A stretch of DNA of 64,000 nucleotides from Leptospiraceae bacterium (GCA_024233875.1 JACKPB010000015.1:22346-86345); one strand, 5' to 3'. Shown: positions 9,082 through 18,359, counted from the stretch's first letter. Notes: a model not told the origin generated them from the letters alone. Program-made: numbers and translations.

Positions 9082-9251
9082 TTAATAACTCACATTACGC
9101 AAAGAAGCGAAATGTGAGGTTGCAGGGAGCCTGCCGGCAGCTTGGGCTTTCGCCCAAACCCATATTTTTATTGATTTATTAGCAAAAAATGATTTTGATT
9201 ATAAACTAAAAAAAATTTGAAAAATAAAATACTGCGTAAGATGAGTTAATA
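9082..9251 (+). mobile_element. MITE-like family 1 element, copy 2 (subfamily I, uninterrupted)
   Basis: Best complete copy, 170 bp. The left end 'TTAATAACTCACATTACGCA' pairs with the right end 'TGCGTAAGATGAGTTAATAA'. The interior carries 'CTGCCGGCAG' and the hairpin 'TTGGGCTTTCGCCCAA', then an AT-rich tail. No open frame. It supplies the empty-site reference for the insertion in copy 1. Confidence 0.8.
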
Positions 9252-9578
9252 ATATTTTTACTTTACATTGAAATCCAAGAATTCTAAACTTATCTTCTAA
9301 TGAATATGCTGTTTAAAGCATTGTTTTAGAAGTAACCTAGTTATTATCGGATGAATTTGCGTATTTATTTTAGAATCAGCAATCAAATGGTTATTTACCA
9401 TCCCAACAAGAATCACAATTTTTTTGAACAGAAGTTGGTAAATACGTATTTAAAGATTTTGAGTAGGTTTCCAATGAAAGTCTCGGCTGAGAATAGAAGT
9501 AATTATTTTTCTGATTTTTAAGTTTTAGTCCGATATCGATCAACAAATATGTAGAGAAGGGTAATAGTTTTTTAAATC
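9252..9578. other. Intergenic, no gene seen
   Basis: AT-rich DNA between the repeat element and the first 7TM-DISM kinase. No coding remnant, hairpin or repeat was recognised. The promoter of the kinase pair presumably lies here but could not be placed. Confidence 0.4.
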
Positions 9579-11555
9579 ATGCTCCAGGTATTGAATCATC
9601 TTTTTCTTATTCTAATCTTATTGTTCTCCTTAGGCCAATGCAGATACAATAATAAAGAAATTCCTAATGTAATAAATGGGGAGATAGACTTAAGAAATTG
9701 GGACTTTGAAAATGGAAATCCAATACCGCTCAATGGAGAATGGGAATTTTATTTTTCAGATTTGATTTTTTCCGGAACAAAACCCGTAGATCCAGGTGTT
9801 CAAAAAACCTATCTCCGTGTGCCTTCCTCCTGGACAAGTAGTGGTGGGACATCCTATGATACTTTCGGTCATGCCAGCTATCGATTGAAATTACACTTGC
9901 CTCCCGACAAAAAACTTTTCCTTTCCAGTTCTGAAATCACCAGTTATCATATAAAATTCATGAATGGAAAATTACTCCCTTCATCGGGGAATCCAAAAGA
10001 AGAACCGATTTGGAATGATTGGAATTATAGAGAAGTTTTTCCTTTAGAAGGCGAAGAAGTTGAGATTGTATTTTGGGTTCTAAACAATCGTCATAGAAAT
10101 GCCGGTATCACACAAAGCATTTACATAGGCAAATATGAAGATTTTCATAGGATTCATGAGCAAAAACTTTATTTGGATGCATTTTTATTTGGAATACTTA
10201 TCCTTATCTCTTTAAATTTCTTTATTTTATATTTCAATGATATGTCTGAGAAAGAAAATTTTTACTTTGCTCTTATGACTTTTCTTCTGTCCGTTCGAAT
10301 GCTCTGTGTGGGGGAGAATTTTATTTATCTAATTTTCCCTGGCTTGAGTTCTGAATTGGAATATCATATTGAAATATTTAGCCTTCAGACAATTCCGCTC
10401 ATGGTGATTCTCTACTTACAATCCCTTTATCCCAAAGAGTTTTCTTCCGGAATTTATAAAGTACTCCAAAAGATCATTTGGATGTTCATTCTAATTTCTT
10501 TATTTTTACCCTTCTATTATTTGTCATTAACAGTTCAGCCATTTAATCTGGTATTGGTTTTACTTATTCTTTCATCCATTCATTCGATGTACCTGACTCT
10601 GAGAAATGATCGATTCGGAGGGGAGATTTTTACACTCGGTGCTAGTCTATTCATTCTCGGTACTCTAAATGATATTTTGTTTTCAATTAGGATAATAAAT
10701 ACAGGGTACTACGCTTCTTATACAATAATACTATTTATCTTTTTTCAGACATATTTATTGTCCAAACGTGTATCTATTGTATATCGCAATAATCGTATTT
10801 CTAGAAAAATAGCAGAAAATGAAGAAAAAAAATTGAGATCAGCCAAGAACGAAATTGAGGTTTTAGGAAAATTAAAAGATGAATTTTTAAAAAATCTTTC
10901 TAGAGAGGTACATAACCCGCTCACAAAAATCTTAGGTTATTCTGAAATGATCAGTAGTTTGGAAGTGAATCCGGGTATCCAGAAATACAATGAAGAAATT
11001 TTACAGAACTCCAAAAAATTAAGTCATCATATGAATGAATTATTATTGCTTACTGATCTAGAAACCAAAATATCTATTCATCGATCAATGAGTTCAATAA
11101 ATGATATGCTTTTGGAAGTTTTGATGGATTTACAGGAAAAGATAAGAAATAAGAATATATCCATAAATAACAAAATGAATAAAAATTATTTTTATACCTG
11201 TGATACGAAACTATGGCAAAAAGTATTGTATGAAATTATATCAAACGCAGTTGAATACAATACAATAGATGGAACTATTGATTTGAATGTAATTGAACAT
11301 GAAAACCATTTTGAGCTTTGTGTAGTAGATTCAGGGGTTGGTATTCCAAGAGAGTACATCAATCGTGTAAGAGAAAAATTTTTTAAGATTGATTCATCAA
11401 AAGGACAGGAATCTTCAGGTGTAGGCTTGGGTTTATTTTTAGCTGAAAAAATTGTACAATTGCATGACGAAAAACTAAATATGAAAAGTAAGCCCGGACT
11501 CGGAACAACTGTATCCTTAACTCATAAAATATACATTCAAGAGGATGAGATTTGA
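9579..11555 (+). CDS. 7TM-DISM membrane sensor histidine kinase (first of a tandem pair)
   Basis: Sensor kinase of 658 residues. The leader ends 'LLFSLGQC', a possible lipobox (Cys21). A periplasmic beta-sandwich of the 7TMR-DISMED2 type follows (about 30-190; 'DLRNWDFENGNPIPLNGEWE'), then seven hydrophobic helices (about 205-400). The cytoplasmic part has a short coiled coil and HisKA box with His445 ('LSREVHNPLTK'). The ATPase domain has 'EIISNAVEYN', 'DSGVGI' and 'GVGLGLFLAEKI'. It probably senses a carbohydrate-like or envelope signal outside the inner membrane. Its stop overlaps the start of the next gene, so the two are co-translated. No partner regulator is nearby. Confidence 0.88.
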   Translation: MLQVLNHLFLILILLFSLGQCRYNNKEIPNVINGEIDLRNWDFENGNPIPLNGEWEFYFSDLIFSGTKPVDPGVQKTYLRVPSSWTSSGGTSYDTFGHASYRLKLHLPPDKKLFLSSSEITSYHIKFMNGKLLPSSGNPKEEPIWNDWNYREVFPLEGEEVEIVFWVLNNRHRNAGITQSIYIGKYEDFHRIHEQKLYLDAFLFGILILISLNFFILYFNDMSEKENFYFALMTFLLSVRMLCVGENFIYLIFPGLSSELEYHIEIFSLQTIPLMVILYLQSLYPKEFSSGIYKVLQKIIWMFILISLFLPFYYLSLTVQPFNLVLVLLILSSIHSMYLTLRNDRFGGEIFTLGASLFILGTLNDILFSIRIINTGYYASYTIILFIFFQTYLLSKRVSIVYRNNRISRKIAENEEKKLRSAKNEIEVLGKLKDEFLKNLSREVHNPLTKILGYSEMISSLEVNPGIQKYNEEILQNSKKLSHHMNELLLLTDLETKISIHRSMSSINDMLLEVLMDLQEKIRNKNISINNKMNKNYFYTCDTKLWQKVLYEIISNAVEYNTIDGTIDLNVIEHENHFELCVVDSGVGIPREYINRVREKFFKIDSSKGQESSGVGLGLFLAEKIVQLHDEKLNMKSKPGLGTTVSLTHKIYIQEDEI

Positions 11556-13525
11556 GACAAATACTGGTATTGCTCTTAGTGCTTCCTCTGCTTGTATTTT
11601 CCTGCAAGAAGAAAGATATTGTAACTTCTCCAGTTGCGATAAACGGTGTCATCGATCTAAGAGATTGGGACTTTGAAAAGGATGGTGAGGTAAACTTAGA
11701 TGGTGAATGGGAATTTATTACCTATCATTCTCTAAATTCGATCAGTGATCATCCCGAAACAAAAAAAAATTACATAAGCATTCCGATGAATAAAAACCAA
11801 CCGGGAGACGATAAAAAGTTTTTGGGTCCGAAGGATGGATTGCTTAGAATCAAAGTTTTAAAAAATCGGGATCAAACTTTAACTATCGATACCAAACCTA
11901 TTTCATTTCCTTTTGAAATCTATTGGAAGGACAAAGAAAAAAAGCAAGATCAGAATTTCACATCTATCTATTCAAATAAAAATTTTTCTGATAACATTCA
12001 TTTCATTGGGAGGGAAGAGGGGATTTTTGAAATAAGCATCTTACTTCCAAATAGTTATATTGAAACCATACAAAAGTTTCGAGTTCCGGCGATAGGATCG
12101 AAATCATCGTTAGATAGAAAGCGTTCCCGTTCTATTTTTATAAATTTTTTCATATTCGGCGGACTCCTGAGTATATCCTTCTACCATTTCATTTTGTACT
12201 ACCTCCGGAGAAATGAAATTTCTGTTTTGTACTTTTCAATTTTTTCTTTTTCATTAGGGTTTAGAGAATTGTTTATAAGCGGACAATATCGATTGATGAT
12301 ATTGCCATCTTCAAATCCGGGTTCGTACAATCCTGAAGTACAAATATTCTTTTTAAGTTTACTCTTTTTGCTAACCTACTTTCTAATTAAGTATTTCAAT
12401 CAACTCATAACCCAAATCCGGCAATTTGCGTTATGGGGAATTGCAAGTTTTGTTTTTCTCTTATTATTTCTTCCGGATGATTATCTGGTCAAAAGCAATC
12501 TATTTTTTTATATTCTCTCAATGGCTTTGTTATTGATCATCACTGTTGTTCTTGTAAAAGCCGGTATCAAAAAGACTCCGGGAGTAAGAACATCTATCCT
12601 TGGGTTCTTGGTATGGATAGGCCTGGAGGGAATTGATAAACTATTTCCTGAAGTTTTTTTTGAGTTGAGGTATCTTTCTAGTTTGGGTTGTATAGGATTT
12701 ATTCTTTCTCAAACTCATCTGGTCATTGTAGAATTTTCTAATGAATTCAGAGATCAAATCATATTGAAATACATAGCCAATTCAAAGAAAGATGAAGTAA
12801 TTCGTGCAAAGCTGGAAATTGAAAAATTAAATAATTCCAAAGACATTTTTTTTGAGAATGTATCACATCAGGTAAAAACTCCTCTTTCTCAAGTCTACAA
12901 AACTTCTCAATTATTATTTACTTCTGAGATCTCGGATCAGGTAAGATTTTATAATGAAGAAATCTATGAAAATGCAGGAAGGTTGAATGATTATTTACAG
13001 GATCTTATGATGATTATCGGTTTGGATACTTATTCAAATCTAAACATTCAGGAATTGAATTTGAAACAGTTGGTTGATGAAATCGTCAATACCTATCATT
13101 TTGAATATACAGACAAGAGAATTCAAATATTAAATAAAATTTCACCGGAAGTATTTGTAAAATCTGATAAACTTTTGTTTTCAAAAATACTAAATCATTT
13201 AATTAAAAATGCATTTATGTACAATAAATATGATGGTCAAATAGAAATAATCACAAAAATAGATGAGGAAAAGTTTTTACTTGAGATTAGTGATACAGGA
13301 ATAGGTATCGAAGAAGAGTATCAAAAAAAGGTCTTTCAAAAATTCTATAGAGTAGATCTGAGCGGATCTTCAGAGAACCCGGGGCTGGGTGTAGGATTGT
13401 ATCTGACCAAAGAAATCACAAAATTGCTCGGATACGAGATTCAACTCATATCTAAATTTGGTATGGGAACAAAATTAATTCTTAGTAAAGACTACACAAA
13501 TGCATTGAATGAAGAATCAAGATGA
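11552..13525 (+). CDS. 7TM-DISM membrane sensor histidine kinase (second of a tandem pair)
   Basis: Paralogue of the preceding gene, 657 residues. Translation starts at a TTG that overlaps the upstream stop in a TTGA, with 'GAGGATGAG' before it as ribosome site. A lipobox-like 'LLVFSC' precedes 'KKKD'. Then come a DISMED2-type periplasmic domain ('DLRDWDFEKDGEVNLDGEWE'), seven membrane helices (about 200-400) and a HisKA box with His439 ('ENVSHQVKTPLS'). The ATPase domain has 'NHLIKNAFMYN', 'DTGIGI' and 'GLGVGLYLTKEI'. The kinases may form homo- or heterodimers; that is inference from coupling. The 3' end abuts a repeat element. Confidence 0.88.
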   Translation: MRQILVLLLVLPLLVFSCKKKDIVTSPVAINGVIDLRDWDFEKDGEVNLDGEWEFITYHSLNSISDHPETKKNYISIPMNKNQPGDDKKFLGPKDGLLRIKVLKNRDQTLTIDTKPISFPFEIYWKDKEKKQDQNFTSIYSNKNFSDNIHFIGREEGIFEISILLPNSYIETIQKFRVPAIGSKSSLDRKRSRSIFINFFIFGGLLSISFYHFILYYLRRNEISVLYFSIFSFSLGFRELFISGQYRLMILPSSNPGSYNPEVQIFFLSLLFLLTYFLIKYFNQLITQIRQFALWGIASFVFLLLFLPDDYLVKSNLFFYILSMALLLIITVVLVKAGIKKTPGVRTSILGFLVWIGLEGIDKLFPEVFFELRYLSSLGCIGFILSQTHLVIVEFSNEFRDQIILKYIANSKKDEVIRAKLEIEKLNNSKDIFFENVSHQVKTPLSQVYKTSQLLFTSEISDQVRFYNEEIYENAGRLNDYLQDLMMIIGLDTYSNLNIQELNLKQLVDEIVNTYHFEYTDKRIQILNKISPEVFVKSDKLLFSKILNHLIKNAFMYNKYDGQIEIITKIDEEKFLLEISDTGIGIEEEYQKKVFQKFYRVDLSGSSENPGLGVGLYLTKEITKLLGYEIQLISKFGMGTKLILSKDYTNALNEESR

Positions 13526-13528
13526 GTC

Positions 13529-13667
13529 AATGTAAGGAAGCCTTTCGGCAAATCGGGGATTCGTCGTCCCTAAAGCCATATTTTTATTGATTTATTAGTA
13601 AAATATGATTTTCCATAAAAGAATTTAAATCTTCAGAAAAATAAAAAATTGCGAATGGTGAGTAAGC
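13529..13667 (+). repeat. MITE-like family 1 element, copy 3 (subfamily II, left end missing)
   Basis: Begins 4 bases after the kinase stop with 'AAGCCTTTCGGCAAAT', keeps the 'ATTTTTATTGATTTATTAG' core and ends 'TTGCGAATGGTGAGTAA', a recognisable right inverted repeat. The left terminal repeat is not visible, so the copy is truncated or was joined to the gene end. Confidence 0.6.
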
Positions 13668-13769
13668 ATTTTGATTTTCAATCTTCTCCCGGGGATGAAA
13701 GGTTCTGAAAAATCCCCAGGCACAATAACTCTACTTTACAAATTTTCTAAGTAAGGAATTCATTCGAAT

Positions 13770-14054
13770 ATGGACATGCATAGAGAAACCATCCGTGCCG
13801 GAATTGCTGAGATTGAATGGGAAGAATTGAAATATTTCTACGCTAGGGGGCAGGTCATTCTGGTCTCAAAAGACTTGGATTTAGAAGAGACAGCGTATCA
13901 GATTTGTATGAACAATACAGAATTTGTTGAAAAATCAATGGTCGAAGAAAAATTGATGCGAATGCCCGATGCAAAGGCAAAAGAATGGTTTGAAACCAAA
14001 TTGAAAGTTCTTTCTGTCGTCATTCAGCCCTGGGTTCTGGTTCAGTCCTTATGA
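13770..14054 (+). CDS. DUF2288 family protein
   Basis: Small soluble protein of 94 residues. 'EIEWEELKYFYARGQVILVS' near the N-terminus, 'DLDLEETAYQICMNN' in the middle and 'VIQPWVLVQSL' at the C-terminus match the layout of DUF2288 proteins along their whole length. The family is widespread in bacteria and has no known biochemical role. A 'GGAATTC' before the ATG could serve as ribosome site. It stands alone, between a repeat element and a 630-base gap. Confidence 0.75.
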   Translation: MDMHRETIRAGIAEIEWEELKYFYARGQVILVSKDLDLEETAYQICMNNTEFVEKSMVEEKLMRMPDAKAKEWFETKLKVLSVVIQPWVLVQSL

Positions 14055-14686
14055 ATTCATATCTTTAAGATTCCTATTTCAGAATTCCAGCCGTCTGCTT
14101 TCACGATTCCTTTTCTGATTGAAGGCTATGGAAATCTCTAGGATTCTCCTAATTTCCGGGAGAGAAGAGGAATCCGAACTTCTCCCCGGAGCCGGGATCT
14201 CTGGTCAGGCAGAGATCTATCCTAATTTAAATCCAAATCCATATTCAGGTGAGGAATTTTGTCAAATGATTCTGTAGAATCAAGAATCAAATCCAGAAAG
14301 CATTCCGCTCCAATCAGTTCCTCATAGGAAGAAAAGAAAGTAGTTCAATCTAGGGAAGGAAAGATTGTAAAAAAATATTACCCTTACGTATGGGCTTAGA
14401 TTTTTATGATATTCCAGATGGGTTCAGTAATTCTTTCAATCAAAAATGCATTAGAATTGTGTGAATCCGGCTCCGAAAGATGGAATAACGAAGTTTTTCC
14501 AAATTGAAATCATTCTTATTTTAAAAAAACTGGTTCATATTGCGATTGTAAGGACTTTAAGGGACATAATGAAGAAAAAATTCACTTTTTATCACTTTTT
14601 TTTTATTTTTCTCAAAAAAATATTCTTTCTTTTTTTCGGGACAATCTAATATTATACATACTTTCTATACTTATAAGGAGTACAGG
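14055..14686. other. Intergenic, possible coding remnant on the minus strand
   Basis: No gene is supported. The minus strand at 14222-14344 holds 40 open codons with protein-like composition ('EELIGAECFLDLILDSTES') but no start, so it may be the tail of a lost gene. A hairpin built on 'AGATCTCTG'/'CAGAGATC' lies near 14190-14220. The T-rich stretch just before 14687 probably contains the lipL21 promoter. Confidence 0.3.
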
Positions 14687-15214
14687 ATGTCTTCAAAAAA
14701 ATCTTTATCTCTTGTTCTAGCTCTGCTAGTTACTATTCTTGGTTGTAATACGGGTGACTCTGCAGTTACTGTTGGAAAAGGGGGTAAGCAATTCGAAGGA
14801 TGGGCTGGACCACCAGAAAACCCATCTGAAAAACCGTTTGATTTCTTTTACATGAAATATCCGGGTAGGGCCAGCGAAAAAGCTGTACAGAAGAAGTCAG
14901 GAGCAATGATGCAGTCTACTTGCATTGATGCCGCAACTACTCAAGCCAAAGGTGATTTGATCGGTAAGATGATCGGAGAGTCCATTGAAGGAGCTTCTGG
15001 TGTATCTGATGGTGAATCCACAGGTAAGGTAGTAGTTAGAGAGTTCTCTGGAAAATTACAGGGTGTTAGTACAAAAGAGTGTAGACCAATGGCTATTGCG
15101 AAGCCTGAAATTCCCGGTAGTGAATACCTGGAATGTGAATGTGTTATCTTCGTAAGAGTGGATGGTGGACGAGACGCAATCATAGCTAGAGCTCAGGAGC
15201 TTGAAAAGAAGTAA
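14687..15214 (+). CDS. lipL21: LipL21-like outer-membrane lipoprotein
   Basis: Lipoprotein of 175 residues whose leader ends 'LLVTILGC' (acceptor Cys20). Diagnostic similarity to leptospiral LipL21 runs along the mature part: 'FEGWAGPPE', 'YMKYPGRASEKAVQKKSGAM', 'MQSTC', 'ASGVSDGESTGKVVV', 'ECECVIFVRVDGGRDAI'. The four later cysteines are conserved in place. In pathogenic Leptospira LipL21 is an abundant surface lipoprotein reported to bind peptidoglycan. Here 'AAGGAG' gives a strong ribosome site 6-8 bases before ATG, consistent with high expression. A hairpin follows the stop. Confidence 0.88.
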   Translation: MSSKKSLSLVLALLVTILGCNTGDSAVTVGKGGKQFEGWAGPPENPSEKPFDFFYMKYPGRASEKAVQKKSGAMMQSTCIDAATTQAKGDLIGKMIGESIEGASGVSDGESTGKVVVREFSGKLQGVSTKECRPMAIAKPEIPGSEYLECECVIFVRVDGGRDAIIARAQELEKK

Positions 15215-15235
15215 TCCTTCTTATCTCGACTGCTA

Positions 15236-15262
15236 GTGCAGATTTGGGTGACATTTCTGCAC
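15236..15262. terminator. Possible terminator between lipL21 and rsmD
   Basis: Seven-base stem 'GTGCAGA' / 'TCTGCAC' with a 13-base loop, followed on the plus strand by a pyrimidine-rich 'CTTCCCTCTTTTCTT'. It lies between two convergent genes and could serve both. The U-tract is imperfect. Confidence 0.4.
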
Positions 15263-15278
15263 GGGCTTCCCTCTTTTC

Positions 15279-15857
15279 TTACTTCAACCTACCATAGGTT
15301 AAGACCCAGTTGTTTCCAAAGTTTCTAGGCTCAAACTCTGTCCAGTTCGGATTTATGTCTGATTGGATCAGAACCAATGGACTCGGTTTGTAAGTAGAGA
15401 TCAATTTTCTAACTAAGTTTTGCATTTTTTCAGGATCTTTCCAGTATGTATAGGGAGGGTCGAGGAAAAATATCAGTTTTTGTTCTTCTGAAGTTTGGAT
15501 TTTATCTGCATACCTGAACCCGTCTTTGTTGTGAAGATTCAGAGTGTGTGATGAATCCAGATTCTTTGCATTGAGAACTAAAGACTGAAAACGGCTTTTG
15601 TCTAACTCTACAAGAATACAGTTTGCAAACCCTCTCGAGTAGGCTTCAAAACCCATCTGTCCGGAACCGGCAAATAAATCTACAAATACGAATCTATCTC
15701 TTTCTTCACCCGATTTCAACAATTGGGATTCAATGATTGAAAAGATCGCTTCTTTGACCTTGGCAGGTGTGAAGTTGGAATTGCCTCTTATGGGTTCCGG
15801 AGCAAGGATTTTCTTATTTTTCCATTTCCCGGATTGAACATTTAGATATGTTTTCAT
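15279..15857 (-). CDS. rsmD: 16S rRNA (guanine966-N2)-methyltransferase RsmD
   Basis: SAM-dependent N2-guanine methyltransferase of 192 residues, the usual family length. The N-terminus 'SGKWKNKKILAPE' and 'RGNSNFTPAKVKEAIFSII' resemble the RsmD signature 'R(P)T...KVREALF'. The SAM-binding motif I is 'FVDLFAGSGQMGFEAYSRG', and the catalytic motif IV is 'FLDPPY', typical for amino-group methylation. It modifies G966 of 16S rRNA during 30S assembly. It is convergent with lipL21 and divergent from the DsbA-like gene. Confidence 0.9.
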   Translation of the reverse strand: MKTYLNVQSGKWKNKKILAPEPIRGNSNFTPAKVKEAIFSIIESQLLKSGEERDRFVFVDLFAGSGQMGFEAYSRGFANCILVELDKSRFQSLVLNAKNLDSSHTLNLHNKDGFRYADKIQTSEEQKLIFFLDPPYTYWKDPEKMQNLVRKLISTYKPSPLVLIQSDINPNWTEFEPRNFGNNWVLTYGRLK

Positions 15858-15970
15858 TTCCTGCCCAGAATTGCAGTCCTATCCAAAACTAAAAAGAATT
15901 TTTCTTTTCAATTTGCCTTCTTTCTTAGGAAAAGAAAACTGGTACCAAAATAGGAGCCCACCCTTACTTT

Positions 15971-16969
15971 ATGGATAAATTCAAAACTATGCTCATAGGC
16001 GTTTCCGCATTATTCCTTGTTTATTTAGTCATTTCCGCACCAGCCATGATGGAGAAATACGCTCCTTCTTCGGATTCTCAAAATTACCTTCTTCTCAATG
16101 GAAAGAAATACACTGAGTCTGACCTCAAAGAAAATGGAGAGTACCAGAAAGCCCGTAAGAATTATGTAGAGAGTTTGGGTCAGGTATTTCAAAATTTCGG
16201 TCTTCAGGAAGTGATTCAATTAGAAGCAAAGAGTCAAAATCTTTCTAAGGATGAGTTGATGAAGAAGAACATCTCACCCCCTACAGATTCTGAGATTGCG
16301 ACAATTTATGAGCAGTACAAGGATCAGCTTCGGGGAGCAAGCCTCGAGGAAGCCAGACCTCAGATCATAGAATTTCTCATGCAGATGAAAGAAGGGCAGT
16401 TCCGTCAATCTCTCCTGGAAAAGTACAAGTTAGAAGTGCATACCGAAAAGCCTCCGAGGATGGTGGTTGATGAAAAAAACAATCCTTCACTCGGACCGAA
16501 GGATGCGAAGATCACTATTATTGAATTTTCTGATTTTGAATGTCCGTATTGCTCCAGATCTCAAGAAGTGAACAAAGCCATTCGTGAAAAATATGAAGGC
16601 AAAGTTCGTTGGGTTTTTCGGGACTATCCTCTTCCCTTTCATAAGAAAGCAATGTTTGCCCACATAGCTGCAAACTGTGCTCATAAACAGGACAAATATT
16701 GGTCTGTTTTTGAAAAAATGTTCCAAAATACAGGAACTCTAACCGAAGAAAAGGTGATTGATATCATTACTTCCGAAGGGATTTACAATGAAAAATTTCA
16801 GGAATGCGTCAAGGATCCTGCAATCGCGGGTGAGATCCAGAAAGACATCGAAGATGGGCAGAGCCTCGGAGTCAATGGAACTCCGGCATTCTTCATAAAT
16901 GGAATTATGGTTGAAGGAGCCAGACCTCTTTCAGCATTTGAAAGTATAATTGAGAAAGAATTGAAATAA
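15971..16969 (+). CDS. Membrane-anchored DsbA-like thiol oxidoreductase
   Basis: Protein of 332 residues with an N-terminal hydrophobic anchor (about 7-26). A helical middle region (about 45-150) looks like a SurA/PpiC-type linker without catalytic part. The C-terminal DsbA/thioredoxin domain (about 165-332) has the active site Cys191-Pro-Tyr-Cys194 and a cis-proline loop 'NGTPAFFING'. Such proteins oxidise, reduce or isomerise disulfides outside the cytoplasm, a fitting role in an organism with many Cys-rich surface proteins. The next gene, mdh, starts 10 bases after the stop, so the two probably share a transcript. Confidence 0.85.
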   Translation: MDKFKTMLIGVSALFLVYLVISAPAMMEKYAPSSDSQNYLLLNGKKYTESDLKENGEYQKARKNYVESLGQVFQNFGLQEVIQLEAKSQNLSKDELMKKNISPPTDSEIATIYEQYKDQLRGASLEEARPQIIEFLMQMKEGQFRQSLLEKYKLEVHTEKPPRMVVDEKNNPSLGPKDAKITIIEFSDFECPYCSRSQEVNKAIREKYEGKVRWVFRDYPLPFHKKAMFAHIAANCAHKQDKYWSVFEKMFQNTGTLTEEKVIDIITSEGIYNEKFQECVKDPAIAGEIQKDIEDGQSLGVNGTPAFFINGIMVEGARPLSAFESIIEKELK

Positions 16970-16979
16970 AGGAGATAGT

Positions 16980-17966
16980 ATGAGTAAAACAGTAAAGGTA
17001 GCTGTAACAGGCGCCGCGGGTCAAATAGGTTATGCACTTCTTTTTAGAATTGCTTCCGGTCAGATGTTCGGACCGGATACAGCCGTAGAATTGAATTTAT
17101 TAGAATTGGAAGCTGCTATTCCTGCTCTGAAAGGTGTAGTGATGGAGCTGGATGATTGCGCATTTCCTCTATTGCAAAAAGTAAATGTAACGTCTGATCT
17201 GGATGTTGCATTCAAAGAAGTAAACTGGTCACTTCTCGTTGGGTCCGTCCCCAGAAAAGCCGGTATGGAAAGAGGCGATCTTTTAAAAATCAATGGTGGG
17301 ATCTTCACCAAGCAGGGAAAAGCGATTGAAGCCAATGCGGCGAATAACGTTAGAACTCTAGTAGTTGGAAACCCATGCAATACAAATTGCTTAATTGCTA
17401 TGAACAATGCGAAGGGAGTTCCTTCTGACAGATGGTTCGCTCTTACAAAATTAGATGAAAATCGTGCGAAGTCACAATTGGCTCAAAAAGCCGGTGTACC
17501 TGTGAGCGAAGTTTCCAATTTGGCAATCTGGGGAAATCATTCTGCAACACAGTATCCGGATTTTTACAACGCTAAGATTTCCGGCAAACCTGCCACAGAA
17601 CTCATCTCTGACCATGATTGGTTGAAAGGTGATTTCATTTCTACAGTTCAGAAACGTGGAGCAGCAATCATTCAGGCGAGAGGAGCTTCCAGTGCAGCGA
17701 GTGCGGCCAACGCAGTTGTAGATACTGTAAGACAGATCACAAATGTTGCGCCTGCCGGATACGGTGATTGGTTCAGTGCCGCAGTTTGCTCGGATGGAAG
17801 TTATGGAGTTGAAAAAGGCTTGATCTTTGGATTCCCCGTTCGTTCCAATGGAACAAATATTGAAATCGTTCAGGGTGTAGAATTGAATGAGTTCGGAAAA
17901 GAAAAATTCAAAATCACTCATGAAGAGTTGATTTCAGAAAGAAACGATGTAAAGGACATGCTTTAA
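16980..17966 (+). CDS. mdh: Malate dehydrogenase
   Basis: NAD-dependent malate dehydrogenase of 328 residues, the length of the cytosolic-type bacterial enzyme. The nucleotide-binding loop is 'GAAGQIGYALLFRIASG'. 'LLVGSVPRKAGMERGDLL' is the mobile active-site loop with substrate arginines, and 'WGNHSATQYPD' carries the catalytic His. It interconverts malate and oxaloacetate in the TCA cycle. 'AAAGGAGATAGT' before ATG is a strong ribosome site. The link to the upstream DsbA-like gene is by position only. Confidence 0.95.
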   Translation: MSKTVKVAVTGAAGQIGYALLFRIASGQMFGPDTAVELNLLELEAAIPALKGVVMELDDCAFPLLQKVNVTSDLDVAFKEVNWSLLVGSVPRKAGMERGDLLKINGGIFTKQGKAIEANAANNVRTLVVGNPCNTNCLIAMNNAKGVPSDRWFALTKLDENRAKSQLAQKAGVPVSEVSNLAIWGNHSATQYPDFYNAKISGKPATELISDHDWLKGDFISTVQKRGAAIIQARGASSAASAANAVVDTVRQITNVAPAGYGDWFSAAVCSDGSYGVEKGLIFGFPVRSNGTNIEIVQGVELNEFGKEKFKITHEELISERNDVKDML

Positions 17967-18038
17967 TCCAAATCTAAATTTCGGAGATTTGATTTCCGGA
18001 ATCTAATTTGATGAAGAAAGCTTAAAAGGGGGCAAAAA

Positions 18039-18359
18039 ATGATTTATTCAATACTACTAACCTTATTGTTTTTTGCTCTTCTTTTTACTCTCAAACAAAA
18101 ACAAAATAAAATCTCTTCTTTTCGGGACTTTCGTAATACAATCAAAACTGCTTTTCAGAAGCCTTTGAACTCAGAAAAGTACACGATCATTATCACCTTT
18201 ACGGTATTTCTGGCTTTACCCTTATTTTGGGGCCTGACTTTTTTTCTTCAAACCGACCTGAATGTGCTGGTTGTTCTCTTCACATTTACCTGGGTTTACA
18301 ATTGGTTTAAATACACAGTGTTTGATGAAAAACTATCCGATCCGGATACCACCCCATAA
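18039..18359 (+). CDS. Small membrane protein of unknown function
   Basis: Protein of 106 residues with three hydrophobic segments (about 2-17, 48-68 and 72-92) separated by a basic loop ('KQKQNKISSFRDF'). The ribosome site 'AAAAGGGGG' and lack of overlap with mdh support a real gene. No family was recognised. The last two segments could form a hairpin in the inner membrane. Confidence 0.6.
   Translation: MIYSILLTLLFFALLFTLKQKQNKISSFRDFRNTIKTAFQKPLNSEKYTIIITFTVFLALPLFWGLTFFLQTDLNVLVVLFTFTWVYNWFKYTVFDEKLSDPDTTP

Noticed and set aside
14461..14649. Open frame of 62 codons before lipL21
   Set aside because: Very AT-rich, poly-Phe/Lys product, GTG start without ribosome site; more likely promoter region.
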